Origin: Clostridium sp. AM49-4BH
GTDB taxonomy: Bacteria; Bacillota; Clostridia; Lachnospirales; Lachnospiraceae
Direction: 5' to 3'
Length of the DNA: 64,000 nucleotides
Assembly (NCBI RefSeq): GCF_003478335.1
Contig: NZ_QUFB01000003.1
Span: 1 to 64,000 of the forward strand
The notes below the pieces were generated by a model. It did not search any database and was not told the origin of the DNA. It worked only from the letters and a program-made list of their open reading frames with translations. Below are positions 18,697-29,657 of this stretch, one piece after another. The translations under genes and the position numbers were made by a program. Numbering within the stretch: the stretch's first letter is position 1; the number at the start of each line of letters is the position of its first letter.

Positions 18697-20508
18697 TCAT
18701 CGTATCGACACTTTCGCAACATTAGAATACACACTTTTTACTTTTTTTCCTCGCACTTTTCGATAGGTCTTCACCCGAAAATAATATGTTTGTCTGCGAC
18801 TGCTGCAGCGTATACGAAAACGACGGCGATTTTTTCGGATCGAACTGGATGTTAACGGCAGTCTCTTCCAACCTCTTTTTTTCATGCGGTAATAAATTAT
18901 AACATTTGTGCCCTTGTATTTACACAATCGCAGCGAAATATAACGGATCACACCGACCCGTCCTGCACCTGCTTTGATCTTTGGACGTATCATATTATTG
19001 GCAGCCTTTTGTCTGGATGCCGTCATCTTTTTGGATATTGCATTTTTCTTTGGTTTTGATTTCGCTGTCGCACGTGGTTTCACGGTTGGTCTGATCGTTG
19101 GTTTGACCGTTGCAATCGGAATTATCCCCGTTGAAGCATCAATGTCCTCTTGCGTGATCGTATCATTGGCTACCTTTTTACCCGTCATCGGATCCCGATA
19201 TGTTCCGTTTTTCAGATCATTGAGCGCCGCCTTGAGACCGGTGATCGTAAACGTGATCTCTATGCTGTCCATCGGTACCGCAATATTGCCATATCTGGCA
19301 GCCGCATATAACGGTCCGCAAGTTTCCCAGCAACATGTCAATGCATAACAGGCAGCGTCCTCGTTTTCCAATAAAACCGGAGTAAGTCCTTGTTCTACCG
19401 TCACACCATCTACTTTCAGAGAGACATTAGAAATGTTAACTCCGGAATAGATTCCTGTCCCATTTTTCTCTGTCTTCACAGACAGATCCGTTGCGATCTG
19501 CAGTATATTATACTTTTGAGACGCGCTTAAATTAATTCCACTAATGCCAACCGTATACTCACCATCCCGGTTAATAAACACATCTTTCACGGTTGTCGTT
19601 GCCGCATCCACTTCCTTACCATTTGCTCGAATATATGAATAACTGGATAGGTAGGTGTCTTTGGTAAAACTACTGCGATAATCCCAAGTCGAATCCATCT
19701 GGTAGGATACATAGGCGTGTATGCCTTTCTGCGCCCAAAGCTCGTGATCGATATACGGTGCCGGCGTTGCCGTTGGCTTCTCGTGCGCGTTCCCATTCGC
19801 ATTTCCATTTCCATTCGTATTGGTATTCTTTGAAACGTCGGATACCGTAAACGCCACCTCGATGACAGAGCCGGCGCCTAACGTCAGTATCTTTTCGCTG
19901 AACAGATCGATCATATCCCATTCATTAAAACCATATGACGTATACTCTTCTCGATAATTGTTGCAATAATCAGCAACATAATAATGATATGCCAAATACG
20001 GATTTAGAATCGTTGCTGCGTAATTTTTTTCTTCATCCGAATCACGATATCCCCATAAACTTCCCGGGTGCAACAGTTTTCCATTAGAAAAAGAATACTC
20101 GTTCTTCTGTGTACCGTCCGCAGATGTGATCGTCATACCGGTAACGTCTACTTTCATCTTGCTTCCCGAATACAGATTGGTATCCAGCCAGATCATCTTC
20201 ATTCCATCATCCAATGCTGTCGTGTAAGAAATGGTATAATCTCCCTCTTTTGTGATCTGCATCACATCTGTAGTTGTAAAATCTGCAAAGATCACCTCAT
20301 CCCAATTCTCTGACACATAACTGATCCCTACACGAAAGTCATCGTCTTTCCCCTGGAACTGCTTTGTCGCTTCATAATTTGGCGTACCACACACTGTCTC
20401 ATTTTCCTCAGCCGCCGCTTTTTGGATCATGCTATTTGAAAAACCTGGCATCGAACACAATAATGCCAGTACCACAATACACGCAATTCGCCTTTGTCTT
20501 ATTTTCAT
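18697..20508 (-). CDS. secreted protein with two carbohydrate-binding-like modules and a C-terminal FN3-like domain
   Basis: 603 aa with a signal peptide (1-33). Two beta-sandwich modules (about 58-226 and 263-427) share the pattern aromatic-x-NW / ITxxGxYTxxYT / LDTNL / hydrophobic LTLGAGSVIEVAFTV. The same pattern occurs in the cohesin protein at 35944 and more weakly in the GH5 enzyme, so these are probably glycan-binding or scaffold modules. A Thr/Pro/Lys linker leads to a very basic FN3-like domain (about 517-603, YYFRVKTYRKVRGKKVKSVYSNVAKV) that may bind anionic wall polymers. No catalytic residues or sorting motif are seen. It has its own promoter (20590-20618) and is followed by repeat copy 1. 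The function is not known. Confidence 0.75.
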   Translation of the reverse strand: MKIRQRRIACIVVLALLCSMPGFSNSMIQKAAAEENETVCGTPNYEATKQFQGKDDDFRVGISYVSENWDEVIFADFTTTDVMQITKEGDYTISYTTALDDGMKMIWLDTNLYSGSKMKVDVTGMTITSADGTQKNEYSFSNGKLLHPGSLWGYRDSDEEKNYAATILNPYLAYHYYVADYCNNYREEYTSYGFNEWDMIDLFSEKILTLGAGSVIEVAFTVSDVSKNTNTNGNGNANGNAHEKPTATPAPYIDHELWAQKGIHAYVSYQMDSTWDYRSSFTKDTYLSSYSYIRANGKEVDAATTTVKDVFINRDGEYTVGISGINLSASQKYNILQIATDLSVKTEKNGTGIYSGVNISNVSLKVDGVTVEQGLTPVLLENEDAACYALTCCWETCGPLYAAARYGNIAVPMDSIEITFTITGLKAALNDLKNGTYRDPMTGKKVANDTITQEDIDASTGIIPIATVKPTIRPTVKPRATAKSKPKKNAISKKMTASRQKAANNMIRPKIKAGAGRVGVIRYISLRLCKYKGTNVIIYYRMKKRGWKRLPLTSSSIRKNRRRFRIRCSSRRQTYYFRVKTYRKVRGKKVKSVYSNVAKVSIR

Positions 20509-20589
20509 AATGCTCCCCTTACCATAATTCTACTCATTCACCATAAAAATCTACAGGATATTTCCATCCGTTCAGATTAAACTCCTTTT

Positions 20590-20618
20590 ATTATACCGAT
20601 AATCGCCAGCCGATACAA
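20590..20618 (-). promoter_or_regulatory. promoter of the secreted two-module protein
   Basis: On the minus strand TTGTAT (20618-20613), 17 bp, TATAAT (20595-20590), about 80 bp upstream of the ATG at 20508. The ribosome site is AAGGGGAGC. Confidence 0.7.
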
Positions 20619-20681
20619 GAAGCAAAAAAGCAAAGCCAGCGCTTTTATCACACTACACAACAGCAATTTCCTATTAAAGCA

Positions 20682-20725
20682 AAAAAGCATAGTCTTTTCG
20701 ATCTCTCGAATTGACTATGCTTTTT
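20682..20725 (-). terminator. terminator of the giant surface-protein gene
   Basis: AAAAAGCATAGTC pairs with GACTATGCTTTTT (13 bp), and on the minus strand the stem is followed by TTTTTTG. It lies about 80 bp after the stop at 20803. Confidence 0.75.
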
Positions 20726-20749
20726 AGAAAGAGGGTTTATAAGTATTGT

Positions 20750-20776
20750 CCGCACAGGATCATTGTTCCTGTGCGG
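20750..20776. repeat. perfect 10-bp hairpin just 3' of the giant gene
   Basis: CCGCACAGGA and TCCTGTGCGG are separated by 7 nt. There is no T tract on either strand, so it may stabilise the mRNA end before the terminator at 20682. Confidence 0.55.
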
Positions 20777-20802
20777 AACACAGGACAAACAAGATAACTC
20801 TC

Positions 20803-23800
20803 TTATTTCTTGATCTTTATCTTCTTCGTTTTACTGTATGGACCAAATATCTTCTTTCCCTTTTCATCTAATCGGTAAGCGCGTACACGAATATAATAGG
20901 TCTTCTTTTTCTTCAGCTTCTTGATCGTCAGTTTTCTCTTCTTCGTCAGTTTCGTTTTAGCCTTTTTGAACTTTTTGTTCGTGCTATACTGCACGCAGTA
21001 TCCATTCGCTCTGGCAACTACTTTCATGGAAATGACTAACTTCTTGGAAGCCTTGTTCTTAACCGATAAGAATCTCGCTTTGCCAACGACAATCTTTGGT
21101 GCCGCCTTTTTCGGCTTATCACTTGGTTTTACAGTCGGTCTCACCAGCGGCGTATGTGTTGGTTTGACAGTCTGTGTTGGCACCGGTCTCTTCGTCGGCT
21201 TAACAACCGGTCTCTTCGTCGGCTTAACAGTTGCAACCGGATTCTGTGTCGGCTCGCCACTAGGAGATGGGGTCACATTTGGATCATCTTCCGGCTCCGG
21301 TGTCGGAATGACAACCGGATCATCACCTTCCATCTCATAGGAAACATCAGGCGTTGCATCCATTCCAACATCATACGTCTTGCCCTCCTCTGCTCCCAAC
21401 GTGACATTGATCTTTTTCGTCTCGATACCATTGGATACGATAATGGTTCTTGCAACCTTCTTCTCGTAACGATTATATACATCCAATGCTTTAAGCTTTC
21501 CATCTTCAATGACTGAAGTAAACGTCAATGGTCTGTCATACTGCTTCGAAGGTTTTACAATACTAAAGGCTGCCGTATTATCGATCAGATTCAGTTCCTC
21601 TGCTGCAGCACTGCCATTGTATGCTGTTGCCTGCAACGATATTGATACATTCTTGGCTTCACTGGTAAATTTCGGTGTGTAGTTAAACTGTAACACATAT
21701 TCACCACGGTTGATCGCTTCCATAGCATCTTTACCACTAATAACGATCAACTTCTTATCCTCATCAAATGATGCACCGGCAGTTGTCGGCTTCACAGTCA
21801 CTGCTTTCTTATCGACAGATGTCAAGGCAACACGGATCGTATCATCCTCTGTCAACGCCTTTGTACCGGCATTGCTGATAACGACCTGTACAATACGCTC
21901 TCCACCTTGCAGATTCTCTACCACTTCCGGATTACCAAGTACCATATCCGTACCAAGCAGCGTTAACTGTGCCTTCGCAGTTGCTCCATTGTCTGCTGCA
22001 ACCTCAAAAGTCTCATTTTGCAAGGTATTGCCAAGTGTGTAACTAAAGCTCACCTGACCACGCTCTCCACTCTCCAAATGAATTGGAAGCGCATCCGCAA
22101 CCGTTGTACCTGACTGTTTCACTGTGACAGAATCCATAGCCTTCCGTCCGGCATTCGCAAAGGACAGTGTCACATTGATCGTACTATTCTGCTCCACGTT
22201 CTGTCCAAAAGTATCTGCCGATACCTCTGATAACTCATTCTGAATGGTCTTCGTACCGGTGATCAGTCTTGCCGGCTGCTCCTCGTCCTTTGTCTGCGTC
22301 AGATCGGTATCTTTCGTCGTCTCAGACTGTGTTGATGTCTGCGCACATGAAACTGTTGTAAAACGGTCACCATCTACTACCACACTGCCTCCTACCAACA
22401 TCTCATTAGCAGACGCCGTACCAGTAATCTCGTACTGCATCGACAGTGTACCCGTCTTTGCATTCAAGTATTTCACATACGTATGCATCTTAGAGTCATC
22501 GCCTGCCGACTGCCAATACACAGCAGTGTCACTGATCGTATCTCCACCTTTGGCAAAATCAAAATTCTCCGTAACTTCTCCGGAGTCTTTCATAGAAACT
22601 GCATTAGCACTGCCATCTTTTTGATACCCCTGTAATGCCAAATACGAATCTGTAAGTTCACCTTTTTTGTATTCCGACTGCTTCCATGCTGCTAAGAACA
22701 TACCACCGTCGTTCGTTACATATTTCACACGTGGCTGCGTCTCTCCCGCATCATTACAGGTAATTCGGTTTACACTCTTCTGGGCTCCATCCTTCACAAT
22801 ATATGAATAAAGCTCTCTCTCCTGCACCTCTTCACTGCTGCCCATGGTTGCCAATACCATCGCCGTACCATCGTCAGACAGTGCTACATCATACGCCTGG
22901 CTCCCTTAATCTCGCCACGTTCCAAATAAGCCGGTGCACTCCAATCTGTTCCATCATAGTAACTATAACAGATCTTCTTTTCTCCCATCATATCTTTTTG
23001 AAGTGTTTCTGCATCCGTATCCGCAAGATTATAGGTGTCACTCTGCCATACTACAATTGCTTTTCCGTTGTTTACTGCTACTTCCGGTGCCATATCGGCC
23101 ACATTATTTGCAGTAAGCGTCGTATGCTTTCCATTAACATATACATGGATCTCGGAGGAGTTAAACGTAGCGTTTAATTCTTTGCTGTCAACGTTTCCAT
23201 CCGAATTAATGTCAGAATCATACACGGCAGAATCAAAGGCTAATACCTTTAAGCTGCCATCAGAAGCATAATCTACTGAATTAACCGTTTCCGATTTGCC
23301 TTCTGTTCTCCATGAAGTAAGTACTTCCGGTTTCGTCCATTCTCCGCTTTCTTTTGTGCTAACCGCAGGATTGATACTTACAAGATCCTCAAGCGTATCT
23401 GAATAGGTGAGTGCCATACTGTTGCCATTGGCTGCAAGCACCGGCGGCACATCCGGATTGATATACTGTGTCCAATCTGCGCCCTTCTTCTTCGAAGAAT
23501 ACCGTACCACCTTACCGGTAGTCTCATTACTCATATTTGCAAAGTCCAACGGATTTGGTCGCCCTGCCGGGAATTTGTCCCAATCCTGATACGTTCGTAT
23601 CTTACTGAAGCCGGTTCCGCATATTTGTTTGTGATACCGAATAAATAATCCTTTGTACTCAAAATCTAAGGAGATGCTTCCGGTAAAATTCAAACAGCCA
23701 CCATAATAGGCTTTGGTCTTCTTAAGATCACTGAATGTAACGATACGATTGTCATATCCGATAGACAACCGTCCAACCGGACCAAACTTGATCTTTACAA

Positions 23801-26800
23801 TCTTACCATCAAAACCAATTCCTCCACTGGCACATACATAACCCTCTACGCCTACGAGAATGTCTGATACAAAATTATATTCACTGGTAACCGTCAGATT
23901 ATTCGTCTGGAAATTCATACCAACGAACTTATCATGATATGGATTCTGGCCACTGAGCAGCGCATCGACACTGACAGTACATCCCACTTTGATGCCATAA
24001 TAGATCGGGATGATGCCAACCATCGTATTGTTATTAAAACCAAATTCATAACCCAGTGTTCCGGCAATACCACCACCGGTATAGGTCAAGATCCATTTGC
24101 CATCAATATAGTCTGCCGTACCAAATGCATATCCGGACAGCGTCTTGGACACTTTATTGTCACGCAGATCATTGATCGTCTCTGTCACTACCGATACAAC
24201 ATTATTTTCATCGAGTCCCGCTGTACCAATGGCAACCATAAAGGTTTTCTTCAGCGGATTGTCGGTATCCTGGTATGCGATCTTCATTGGCAATACCTTC
24301 GGAATATTAAAGGATAACTTACGGTTAATGACCTCTCCGGCTGATATCTGCGGCGTCTCGATCGTTCCACAGAAGTTTACCTCTGTCGGCTTCGCCGGCT
24401 TACCAATCTCTGAAATATTACATACGGTATAGTCTGCCGGCTGATCTGCAAGCACCTCTCCACTCGCTGCTTTGATCTGATACTGCGGCGTAAACTTACC
24501 TACTGCTGCGTTTTTGGTGTTGATCGCAAATTCTGTTTGCTTCCACTCATATTTCATACCATCGACGGATGCCACGCTCTCAGAAACGCTAGGGATCTCC
24601 TTGTCATTAATAAACATGGAAACCGTATGTTTCTGTGAAACCTGAGAGTATACGATCACTTTCTTATCATATCCTTTATAAAGCGTAAGATCGCGAACAA
24701 ACTCATAATTTTGATCTCTGGATGTTAATACGCAGTCATTCGTTCCATAGCAAGGCTGCAGCCATATGGACGTTCCGGTATTTTCCTGATATCCGTCTCG
24801 ATACAATGGATAACGCACAAGCTGTGCCGCATAGGCATCATCCTTTGCCGTGACTTCCACTAACACATCGGCGTCCTTCAGTTCCTGCACATCCTCATAC
24901 TCTAATGTGATCGTCTCTGAACTTCTGGACAATTTCTTCGCTTCTGTTTTGTTGGCGGAAGCGATCACGTTTCCATCCAGATCCACGATAAAGGATCGAA
25001 CTGTAATATCAATATCCTCATCATCATGTCCATATCCTTTTAACGTCACATTTTGTTTGTAAGTGGACGATACCGGATATATATTGATCGGATAAGAGCC
25101 ATCACTCTCACCACTCTTCAAATCCTCTAACGGTACTTCGGACTTGCACACGCCACAAGTTACTCCGACATCACGATAACTTGTTCCCAGCTTCCATACC
25201 ACAGCATCTCCGTTGGATAACTGTTTCACCGTTTGATTGGAAGTATTCATCTGTGTCCATTTAACGTTCTTCTTAACCTCTGCCTTTGCTGCATAGCTTG
25301 CTTTGTCATTGTCCGCCAAATAGGACTTGTAGCTGTCAGCCGTGACAGGTCTGATAATATAAAGCGCATCCTTTAAGGTTGTCACATAAACACTCAGACG
25401 GTAAATCTGTTCTGTGGTCTCATCCGTGATCGTCACATAGGAAAAGCCTTCATTTTTGCCGATCAACGTAAGCTTCGTCCCCTCTACCGAACAATCTAAG
25501 ATATCTTCTTTTGAAGATACCGCCGTAAATACATCATCTTCCGATGCACCGCCCTTAATATCCAAATGACGTACCATCGTAGCCTGATTCAGCTCATTGT
25601 AAAAGGTATCCGCATCATCTGCATTTTTTACTGCTTTGGCAATCGCCGTTCGATTGGAAAGTCTATAAATTTTTGATATAGGTTCTCCATTTTCCTCCAC
25701 AGAAAGCGGGGTCTTCTTTTTCTTTTCCCAAGTAGCATACATCGTTAAGGTCTTTTCACCCTCATAACGGGAACCGGCCTCATACATATCACCGGTACCG
25801 TCCTTCTTGGTATTCCAACCTATGAACTCATATCCTGTTCTCTTCGGCTCTTCCACCGTAAGCACCGAATTATAAGTATCCTCTTTACACTGCGTATTCG
25901 GCGATTCTATCACCTTATCCGTAGTGTTCACATTATAATTCAATGCATACTCGCCATCTGCCATTGCTTTATCCGAAAACGTATCGACCGCATCCATAAC
26001 CTCCGGCGTGATACCGTTTGTTACCGGCTTCTCCCAAGCAATGTAGTCGCCCTTTTTATATCCTCTGTTGCAAGACATATAATAGCCAAATCCATTCGAG
26101 CTTACAAACTGGATTCCATTCTCATCATATTTCGTAACTTTACCCATGCACAGCAAGCCCTTAATACCATCTTCATATACTCTATTCATATATTTTTTGC
26201 CCTTAGCGGTCGAGCATACATTATCTGCTGTACCGACTAAAGATTTGTCCGGCAGATTCTTAGACGAACCGGCAACAACCGGCTTATCATTTTTCTCATA
26301 CATAAACAGTGCAAACGGATATCTGTCATCTCCGCTATAACGGAATATAAAATAACGATCCTTTACCTGCTTCTCCGAATACTGATGTCCCCTTGAGGCG
26401 TTGGCCGTTCCCCAAGAAGCATCATATGGATAACCATTGATCTTATTTGCTGACGTTACATTATCAAAAAACTGATTGCTGCTTAACTTTACCTTAAACA
26501 GACCAGACTCATAATGGCGATCCCACGTTGCATACATGGTCGCAGTTCGATTGGAAGTATACGTACCACCGGCTGCATATGTGGTGCCGCTTCCGTCTGC
26601 CCGTGTATTCCATCCGGTAAAAGTATATCCACTTCTCTTCGGCACTTTTGAAGACAACGTCAACGGCTGTCCTCCCTGTTTGACCTGATCTTCCGGCATA
26701 TCCGTAACCGCTTCACCATTTGCCTGATACATGACTGCAAACTCACCGGCAGTCAACTGGTGTGACGAATAATCCGTCATTGCAGCAAGCTCTTTCACGG

Positions 26801-27440
26801 TTGCCTTCTTCGCAGTCGATTCCCATGCAATCTTCTCTCCAATACCACGCCCCTGATTGCCGCTCAGGTAATAACCAAATTTATTTTTGCTTATAAAATA
26901 CATTCCGTTAGAATCCGCTTTTCCGACCTTGCAAAGTGCCATAACACCTTCCACACCATCGGCATACGTTTCCTTCATATACTTCTTAGCAGTGGCCGTC
27001 AGTGTGACATTTTTCTCAAGTCCGATACGAGATCCCTCGAGCAAGCGATCCGATTGATCTACAACGACCGGTGTACCATTCTCATCGTACAAACACAGTG
27101 CGATCGGATAATCCTCGTCACCGGAATACTTGAGAACAAAATAACGTTCCTTCATAATTTCCGTTGTCAGCTGCTGACCCTCGGAATCATTAGCACTACC
27201 CCACGATGCATCATATGGCAGTGCATTCAGTCTACCGGTACTCATGATATAGTCAAACAACTGATCAATACCGTAGCATCCTGAAAAAACACCTGTCGTG
27301 TATTCTCCTTCCCTTACCACAGACTGTGAGTCTACTGATGCTGCCTTGATCGTGATTCCCTCAAAGGATGTTGACGAAAAGACCATTCCCAACGTCAGCA
27401 CACAGCAGATCACACGCTTCATAACCTTGTGTAAATTCAT
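20803..27440 (-). CDS. giant secreted multidomain surface protein (about 2212 aa), frameshifted in this sequence
   Basis: Two abutting frames are one gene. The first (27440 to 22884) ends ...LERGEIKGARRMM, while the other frame continues KGA-QAYDVALSDDGTAMVLATMG. One missing C in the minus-strand GCC-AGG stretch (plus 22899-22900) explains the break. The start at 27440 follows AAGGAGGG and a signal peptide. The N-terminus has two copies of a module of about 150 residues (PYDASWG...RYFxxxYSGDxxYPxALxxY...), each followed by an InlB-type repeat (YTFTGWNTRADGSG, YEFIGWNTKKDGTG). Large beta-rich regions follow, then CARDB/FN3-like domains, a PTKRPVVKPTKRP linker and a lysine-rich FN3 end. An adhesin or matrix protein is likely; no enzyme motif was found. 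Confidence 0.75.
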
Positions 27441-27654
27441 AGGTTCCCTCCTTCTTCTATTGTTTCCATTGTCTGTTGCAAAACAAAACCTCATACATTA
27501 CTATACTTTCTTCAACCTGCCACACCGCATTCCTATCACATTTACCGGCTGGAAAGTTGAGTTCCCCATGTAGAAATTATATCATCTTTGGAGGGAGGGG
27601 GTGCCCACGTGGCGTGAATGTCAAAATAGGGTGTGAAAAGTATAGGGGGTTCCA

Positions 27655-27860
27655 TTATTTTTGACGATAAATTTCCTTTAGATCTTCAATTGCAAGCTCC
27701 GGTGCCATTGTGTGAAACATCAGATAATTACGTTTCATGATTGCCACCGGTGCCTGTTTATAAATATCTTAATAAAACGTGCGCTGTCTAAATTTCTATC
27801 TACGGAAAGTTCGAATAATCTTCCTTGAATATCGCAAAACTGTAACTCCAGTGCATTCAT
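27655..27860 (-). pseudogene. remnant of a small protein gene with internal deletion
   Basis: AGGTGACAGATC precedes an ATG at 27860 that opens MNALELQFCDIQGRLFELS... and stops after 41 aa at 27735. In another frame, 27655-27770 encodes a good C-terminal segment (KQAPVAIMKRNYLMFHTMA...IEDLKEIYRQK, stop). N- and C-terminal parts of what looks like one small protein are therefore joined out of frame with the middle missing. It sits at the 3' end of the decayed ATPase locus. The family is not named with confidence. Confidence 0.5.
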
Positions 27861-27866
27861 GATCTG

Positions 27867-28106
27867 TCACCTGCTTTCTCTACAATTACAAATATCCAAT
27901 TGATTCTTTGCATGCTTCACACATGTTCTCCAAAGTTTCATTCCAAAATAATCCACAAGAAATTCCGGAAAAGCACTGATAATAAACACTTTATTATTGC
28001 CTGCTAAAGCCTGTTCACACATAAAGATATCATGTGGATTTGCTTCATCTAAATACTGTTCATAAGAAATAACTTCTGCATTTCCTAACAGGCATGATAT
28101 TTTCAT
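27867..28106 (-). CDS. unknown 79-aa protein in the ATPase locus
   Basis: The ATG at 28106 overlaps the stop of the preceding frame (ATGA), and the frame ends 7 bp before the ATG of the next remnant. The sequence (MKISCLLGNAEVISYEQYLD... AFPEFLVDYFGMKLWRTCVKH) looks like real, soluble protein with three Cys near the end. I do not recognise it. It could be an intact small partner in a toxin-antitoxin-like module or a leftover from a larger gene. Confidence 0.45.
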   Translation of the reverse strand: MKISCLLGNAEVISYEQYLDEANPHDIFMCEQALAGNNKVFIISAFPEFLVDYFGMKLWRTCVKHAKNQLDICNCRESR

Positions 28107-28252
28107 TGAAAAATATAGATATTTTCTCCGGCCGGAAGCGTAATAATTTTTAAATTTCCATGCTTAAAGAACACCTTTGAAATATTATCAATAACCTGTG
28201 GTTCTCTGGCTTCTCCTTCAACTATAAATGCCTTATAGTCCTTATCTGCCAT
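28103..28252 (-). CDS. truncated TOPRIM-like partner of the AAA ATPase (49 aa)
   Basis: The frame MADKDYKAFIVEGEAREPQV... ends at 49 aa. IVEGEAREPQVID resembles the VEGExxEP start of TOPRIM/RloB-like nuclease partners of AAA ATPases, which are normally about 200 aa or longer. It starts inside the 3' end of the ATPase gene (11-bp overlap) and is therefore translationally coupled, as expected for such a pair. The truncation suggests the system is decaying here. Assignment rests on a short motif, so it is tentative. Confidence 0.45.
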   Translation of the reverse strand: MADKDYKAFIVEGEAREPQVIDNISKVFFKHGNLKIITLPAGENIYIFQ

Positions 28253-29351
28253 TAAACGCACCTGCCTTATACATTTTCTGAAGATTATGAGCCTGACGAA
28301 GCTCCTTTTCTGTCAGCTCTGAAATTGCATTTATGCTATTATTCTCAAGAAGGAAATAGCAATCTGGCCTGAGTAAATCATTGCTCATAAGGTTTGTGTT
28401 GTGTGTAGTTGTAAATACCTGCACATCGCTAATTCTTCTAAGTCTCTTCTGAACTGACTCTGATAATTCATAATGGTAAAATGCATCAAACTCATCAATG
28501 AAAACAAATGATGCTTTTTCCATACGGATATACCAGTAATAGAATAATGCAAGGGATCTAGTTCCTGTTGAAGCAATCTTGAAGAAGTCAGCATCTTTAT
28601 TGTCGAAATGACAATATATAGCCTTTCTTCCATCGACCTCGCATCCATATAATTCATAATCGATACCATTTTCTTTTAAGAATTCTTGGAAATCCTTAAC
28701 TTTGCCACTATTAACAATTCCTTCTGCAATACTCTCTGATCCGTTCATAAAACCTTCATATCCACGGCTATCAAGTGAATAGAATAAAAGCATTCTCTCG
28801 ACAAAATCAATAAACTTCTTAAATACCTGATTCTGAACATTATCTGAAAGAATTGAATTACTATTTACATATTTCACTCTCGAGATCGGGCTTTCATTTC
28901 TTATTGATGCATTCAAAGTATCTGATCCCTCAAGCAAAGTAAATCCATCTCTTGTCAGGAAGTCAAAGAAAATGACTTCTTTTCCATCAATGGACAAACT
29001 TTCACTCTTTAAGGAATTCACATCCATTTTACTGTACTTATATACAACTTCATGTCCGGCGAATACGAATGTGTACTCAAACTCCGCAAAAGATTTCCTT
29101 CCACTCATATTCAGATAAAAATCATAGCTTCCCAGGAGTTTTTGCTTTTCAGTCAGATGAGTAATGATATCAAAGATAGCCAAACCAAGATTCGACTTTC
29201 CACAACTGTTGATACCATATATAATTCCCTTCGTTATGCAGCCATTCTCTATTATTTCAGAATTAAAGCTGTAATTACTGGGTGTTCCTATATCTAATGT
29301 GATTTTATCCTTAAATCCTTTGAAATTTTCGACACTAAATTTCTTTAACAT
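28242..29351 (-). CDS. AAA family ATPase (AbiE/RloA-like, OLD-type ABC ATPase)
   Basis: 369 aa, cytoplasmic. It starts MLKKFSVENFKGFKDKITL, typical of RecF/OLD-like ATPases. Walker A is GINSCGKSN (about 45-53), Walker B is FVFIDEFDAFYHYE, and the switch region is TTHNTNLMS, with the family tail LRPDCYFLLENN...LTEKELRQAHNLQKMYKAGAF. The start at 29351 follows AAGGTGATTATC, and the 19 codons further upstream are discarded. Such ATPases pair with a nuclease or other effector in abortive-infection and related phage-defence modules. Here the following coupled gene is truncated and the next region is decayed, so activity is doubtful. Confidence 0.8.
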   Translation of the reverse strand: MLKKFSVENFKGFKDKITLDIGTPSNYSFNSEIIENGCITKGIIYGINSCGKSNLGLAIFDIITHLTEKQKLLGSYDFYLNMSGRKSFAEFEYTFVFAGHEVVYKYSKMDVNSLKSESLSIDGKEVIFFDFLTRDGFTLLEGSDTLNASIRNESPISRVKYVNSNSILSDNVQNQVFKKFIDFVERMLLFYSLDSRGYEGFMNGSESIAEGIVNSGKVKDFQEFLKENGIDYELYGCEVDGRKAIYCHFDNKDADFFKIASTGTRSLALFYYWYIRMEKASFVFIDEFDAFYHYELSESVQKRLRRISDVQVFTTTHNTNLMSNDLLRPDCYFLLENNSINAISELTEKELRQAHNLQKMYKAGAFNGR

Positions 29352-29410
29352 GATAATCACCTTCCATTTCTTTTTCTTTATTATATAATTGTCTGCAAAA
29401 AAGTTCAAGT

Positions 29411-29560
29411 CTATCCGTATTTTTTTTGCGGCAATGTCGAATTTTTGTTTCGAATATCAATCCCACAGTCTTCCATTTCGCGATTTTGCACAGAAGAGGG
29501 GGCGCCGGTCTCCACGATGAGGCTTGCTATGATCCACGACTGTAGTTGCTTGATGACCTC
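29411..29560 (-). other. short protein-like frame without a start codon
   Basis: On the minus strand, after GGAGGTC, a continuous frame reads IKQLQSWIIASLIVETG... MEDCGIDIRNKN...KKYG and stops at 29411. It has no start at the ribosome site, although an internal ATG at 29476 could give 21 aa. It could be a gene remnant or a chance frame. It fills the gap upstream of the ATPase. Confidence 0.2.
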
Positions 29561-29572
29561 CTCTCAAATAAA

Positions 29573-29614
29573 AACAACAGCACGATCTATATTTCTATAG
29601 ACAATGCTGTTGTT
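29573..29614 (-). terminator. terminator of the lipoprotein gene
   Basis: AACAACAGCA pairs with TGCTGTTGTT with an inner CTATA/TATAG stem. On the minus strand it is followed by TTTTATTT and lies 44 bp past the stop at 29658. Confidence 0.75.
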
Positions 29615-29657
29615 CGGCAATCACTTTTATTTTCAATTGTTAAATTATATTTTCAGC

